Origin: JAMCRM01 sp041685075
Lineage (GTDB): Bacteria; Acidobacteriota; Terriglobia; Bryobacterales; Bryobacteraceae
Assembly: GCA_041685075.1 (NCBI GenBank)
Contig: JAWLGN010000263.1
Coordinates: forward strand, 1 to 7,758
Length of the DNA: 7,758 nt
Direction: 5' to 3'
The first letter of the stretch is position 1. Every line of letters begins with the position of its first letter. The notes under the pieces were generated by a model. That model saw only the letters and a list, made by a program, of their open reading frames with translations, had not been told where the DNA came from and did not search any database. Both the position numbers and the translations under genes were made by a program. Of the stretch, positions 6,564-7,758 are shown piece after piece.

Positions 6564-7655
6564 TCCGAGCACCGCCCAGAGCACCTTGACCGCCAGGCCC
6601 CACCGGTTTCCGAAGTGCAGGGGTTCCATGAGCCGGAGAACGCGCGCGCCCAGGGTTCCGCCTTGCTCGGGAGCGCGTATGGCCAGTTGCTTTCCGGTAT
6701 ACGGATCGAAGTAGATTTCGGTGGCGTTGTGGGGCGCATCCGAACTCCCCACCTGCGCCCCCGGGGGAGCCATATGCACGACGAGCGGCGAAGACGGGCC
6801 GCGCGCCGGAAGCATCACGGAAATCACTTGGGCATTCGGAACGAGAGCGCGGGCGGCGCGAATGGCGCTATCGGGGTCAAATCGGGCGGAGGCGCCGTCC
6901 GCGGGCGGCTTCACGACCGGCGCTTCGAACTCCGAGACGCGCGAAAAGGCATTCACCACGGTGACCACCTTTTCCGGCCACACAAAGTACACCGTGGATA
7001 CGGACCAGATCACGAGCAGCCCCAGGGTGTAGAAGCCGATGACGTTGTGGGAGTCGAAGACGATGCGCCGCCACCTGAGCCCGAAATCGATCTTGAAGGC
7101 GCGCCGCCAGTTGTTGATACCCGGCCACCACAGCACCAGGCCCGTAGCCGCGAGCAGCAGCACTACCACGGCGCCCACGCCATTGGCGATGAAGCCGCCG
7201 CGTCCGGCGAGCAGGAAGATGTGAATGTTGTGCGCCCACCCGATCCACGAGCGCGTGAGGTTCACGCCCCCGATAATCTCCCCGGTTTCCGGGTGGGCCG
7301 TCAGCATGATCTTGGAGGACCGCATGCCAACTCCGCGTAGGGCGACCACCTCGTACTCCTTGCGGTCGCCGCGCGGCAAGTGCACCAGCACGACGCGATC
7401 CTGCGGGTTGTGCGCCTTCGCGTTCCGGATTACCGCCCCGACCGGTGCCAGTCGACCCGTGTTGCCGGTCGGCTCTCTCATCCGAGGCAGTAGCGATGCC
7501 ACTGCCTCGGTTTTGAACACCAGGATGGAGCCGGTCACCCCAATCGCGATGACGTACAGTGCAGCGATGAGCCCCAGCCACAGGTGCACCTGAAAGAGAA
7601 GCCGCCTAAGCCACACCTGCTGCGGCCTGCGAATGAATCGCTCGAGGAACGTCAT
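6372..7655 (-). CDS. PepSY-associated transmembrane protein (PepSY_TM; PiuB/FoxB-like inner-membrane reductase family)
   Basis: This 427-residue inner-membrane protein has the standard PepSY_TM layout. Helix 1 is at about 20-47 (contains FQVHLWLGLI). A periplasmic PepSY-type segment follows at about 65-130 (PETGEIIGG). Helix 2 is at about 155-177 and is preceded by WAHNIH. Helix 3 is at about 203-225, starting SHNVIGFY. A second periplasmic segment at about 235-340 contains EIYFDPYTGK. Helix 4 is at about 355-379, after LHFGNRWG. Membrane-proximal histidines H24, H142, H145, H203 and H347 could ligate haem, as in the related siderophore reductase FoxB. Family members often neighbour TonB-dependent receptors and are linked to reductive iron release from chelates. 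The ATG at 7655 is chosen because the basic leader and helix 1 follow at once. It has no clear Shine-Dalgarno, but an upstream frame stops 5 bp before it, suggesting coupling. Residues 391-427 are charged, low in complexity and antisense to the chelatase's membrane helix. The actual substrate and electron donor are unknown. Confidence 0.92.
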   Translation of the reverse strand: MTFLERFIRRPQQVWLRRLLFQVHLWLGLIAALYVIAIGVTGSILVFKTEAVASLLPRMREPTGNTGRLAPVGAVIRNAKAHNPQDRVVLVHLPRGDRKEYEVVALRGVGMRSSKIMLTAHPETGEIIGGVNLTRSWIGWAHNIHIFLLAGRGGFIANGVGAVVVLLLAATGLVLWWPGINNWRRAFKIDFGLRWRRIVFDSHNVIGFYTLGLLVIWSVSTVYFVWPEKVVTVVNAFSRVSEFEAPVVKPPADGASARFDPDSAIRAARALVPNAQVISVMLPARGPSSPLVVHMAPPGAQVGSSDAPHNATEIYFDPYTGKQLAIRAPEQGGTLGARVLRLMEPLHFGNRWGLAVKVLWAVLGLSLPALAVTGAIMYWNRSLRRHLKRKERPAAPPQHQGLRRTQNDAAGKEKQAEEEADLHHRVR

Positions 7656-7660
7656 GAGCG

Positions 7661-7758
7661 TCAGTCAATATGGAGCGACCAGCCGCCGATTCGCAGTTGC
7701 CGCGGGTTACGCTGCGAAGAGGTGAATCCAACGGCGCAGAGCCGCATGCGAAAGGAAC
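7661..7758 (-). CDS. Possible C-terminal end of a second TonB-dependent receptor (5' part outside window)
   Basis: On the minus strand, the frame ending with TGA at 7663-7661 is open to the window edge and encodes 31 residues. It ends in FTSSQRNPRQLRIGG followed by WSLHID. The pattern of a threonine/serine-rich turn, then N-P-R-Q and an alternating final strand, resembles the last beta-strand of Oar-like TonB-dependent receptors common in Acidobacteriota. The stop lies 5 bp before the PepSY_TM start, a spacing typical of one operon. In its favour is the family habit of PepSY_TM genes sitting beside such receptors. Against it, the fragment is very short, it ends in aspartate rather than the usual aromatic residue, and the other two minus-strand frames are also partly open (one to a TAA at 7709-7707). 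Treat this as a suggestion. Confidence 0.4.
   Translation of the reverse strand, partial: SFRMRLCAVGFTSSQRNPRQLRIGGWSLHID

Noticed and set aside
1..7758. CRISPR arrays, insertion sequences, tRNA or rRNA genes
   Set aside because: No regularly spaced direct repeats, transposase-like frame, terminal inverted repeats or RNA gene hallmarks were seen. The window is almost wholly coding.

Overview
This 7.76-kb window is GC-rich and densely coded. An outer-membrane TonB-dependent receptor shows that the host is a diderm (Gram-negative) bacterium. The base composition and the look of a possible second receptor tail at the right edge would fit Acidobacteriota, but the sequence does not settle the phylum.

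Layout, left to right. (1) Bases 1-89 hold the last 28 codons of an unidentified plus-strand gene. It is closed by a strong intrinsic terminator at about 103-146. (2) After a leader of about 140 bp with no recognisable riboswitch or Fur box, a two-gene plus-strand unit begins. Its first gene is a TonB-dependent receptor (288-2525, with an alternative TTG start at 222). The second is a 1345-residue CobN/HmuS-family tetrapyrrole metal chelatase (2526-6563). The receptor's TAG is followed directly by the chelatase's ATG, with no base between them. (3) A minus-strand PepSY-associated transmembrane protein (7655-6372) runs convergently. Its 3' end overlaps the chelatase by 192 bp. (4) At the right edge (7758-7661, minus) an open frame stops 5 bp before the PepSY start. 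It may be the C-terminus of another TonB-dependent receptor.

The main point of interest is the chelatase. Classical CobN is a cytoplasmic, ATP-dependent cobaltochelatase subunit that works with CobS and CobT. This protein instead has a clean N-terminal signal peptide (cleavage predicted near residue 18) and one C-terminal membrane helix (about 1286-1314) followed by arginines. That predicts a large periplasmic chelatase domain anchored in the inner membrane. The arrangement matches HmuS of the Bacteroidota hmuYRSTUV haem-uptake operon, a CobN homologue described as removing iron from haem.

Inferred model: the receptor imports a metallo-tetrapyrrole (haem, or perhaps another metal-porphyrin or corrinoid) into the periplasm. 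The anchored CobN/HmuS-like protein takes out or exchanges the metal there. The four-helix, histidine-bearing PepSY_TM protein could supply electrons across the inner membrane. The hmuY and hmuTUV partners are not seen here, so if the reading is right this is a reduced or variant form of that system. The substrate cannot be fixed from sequence alone.
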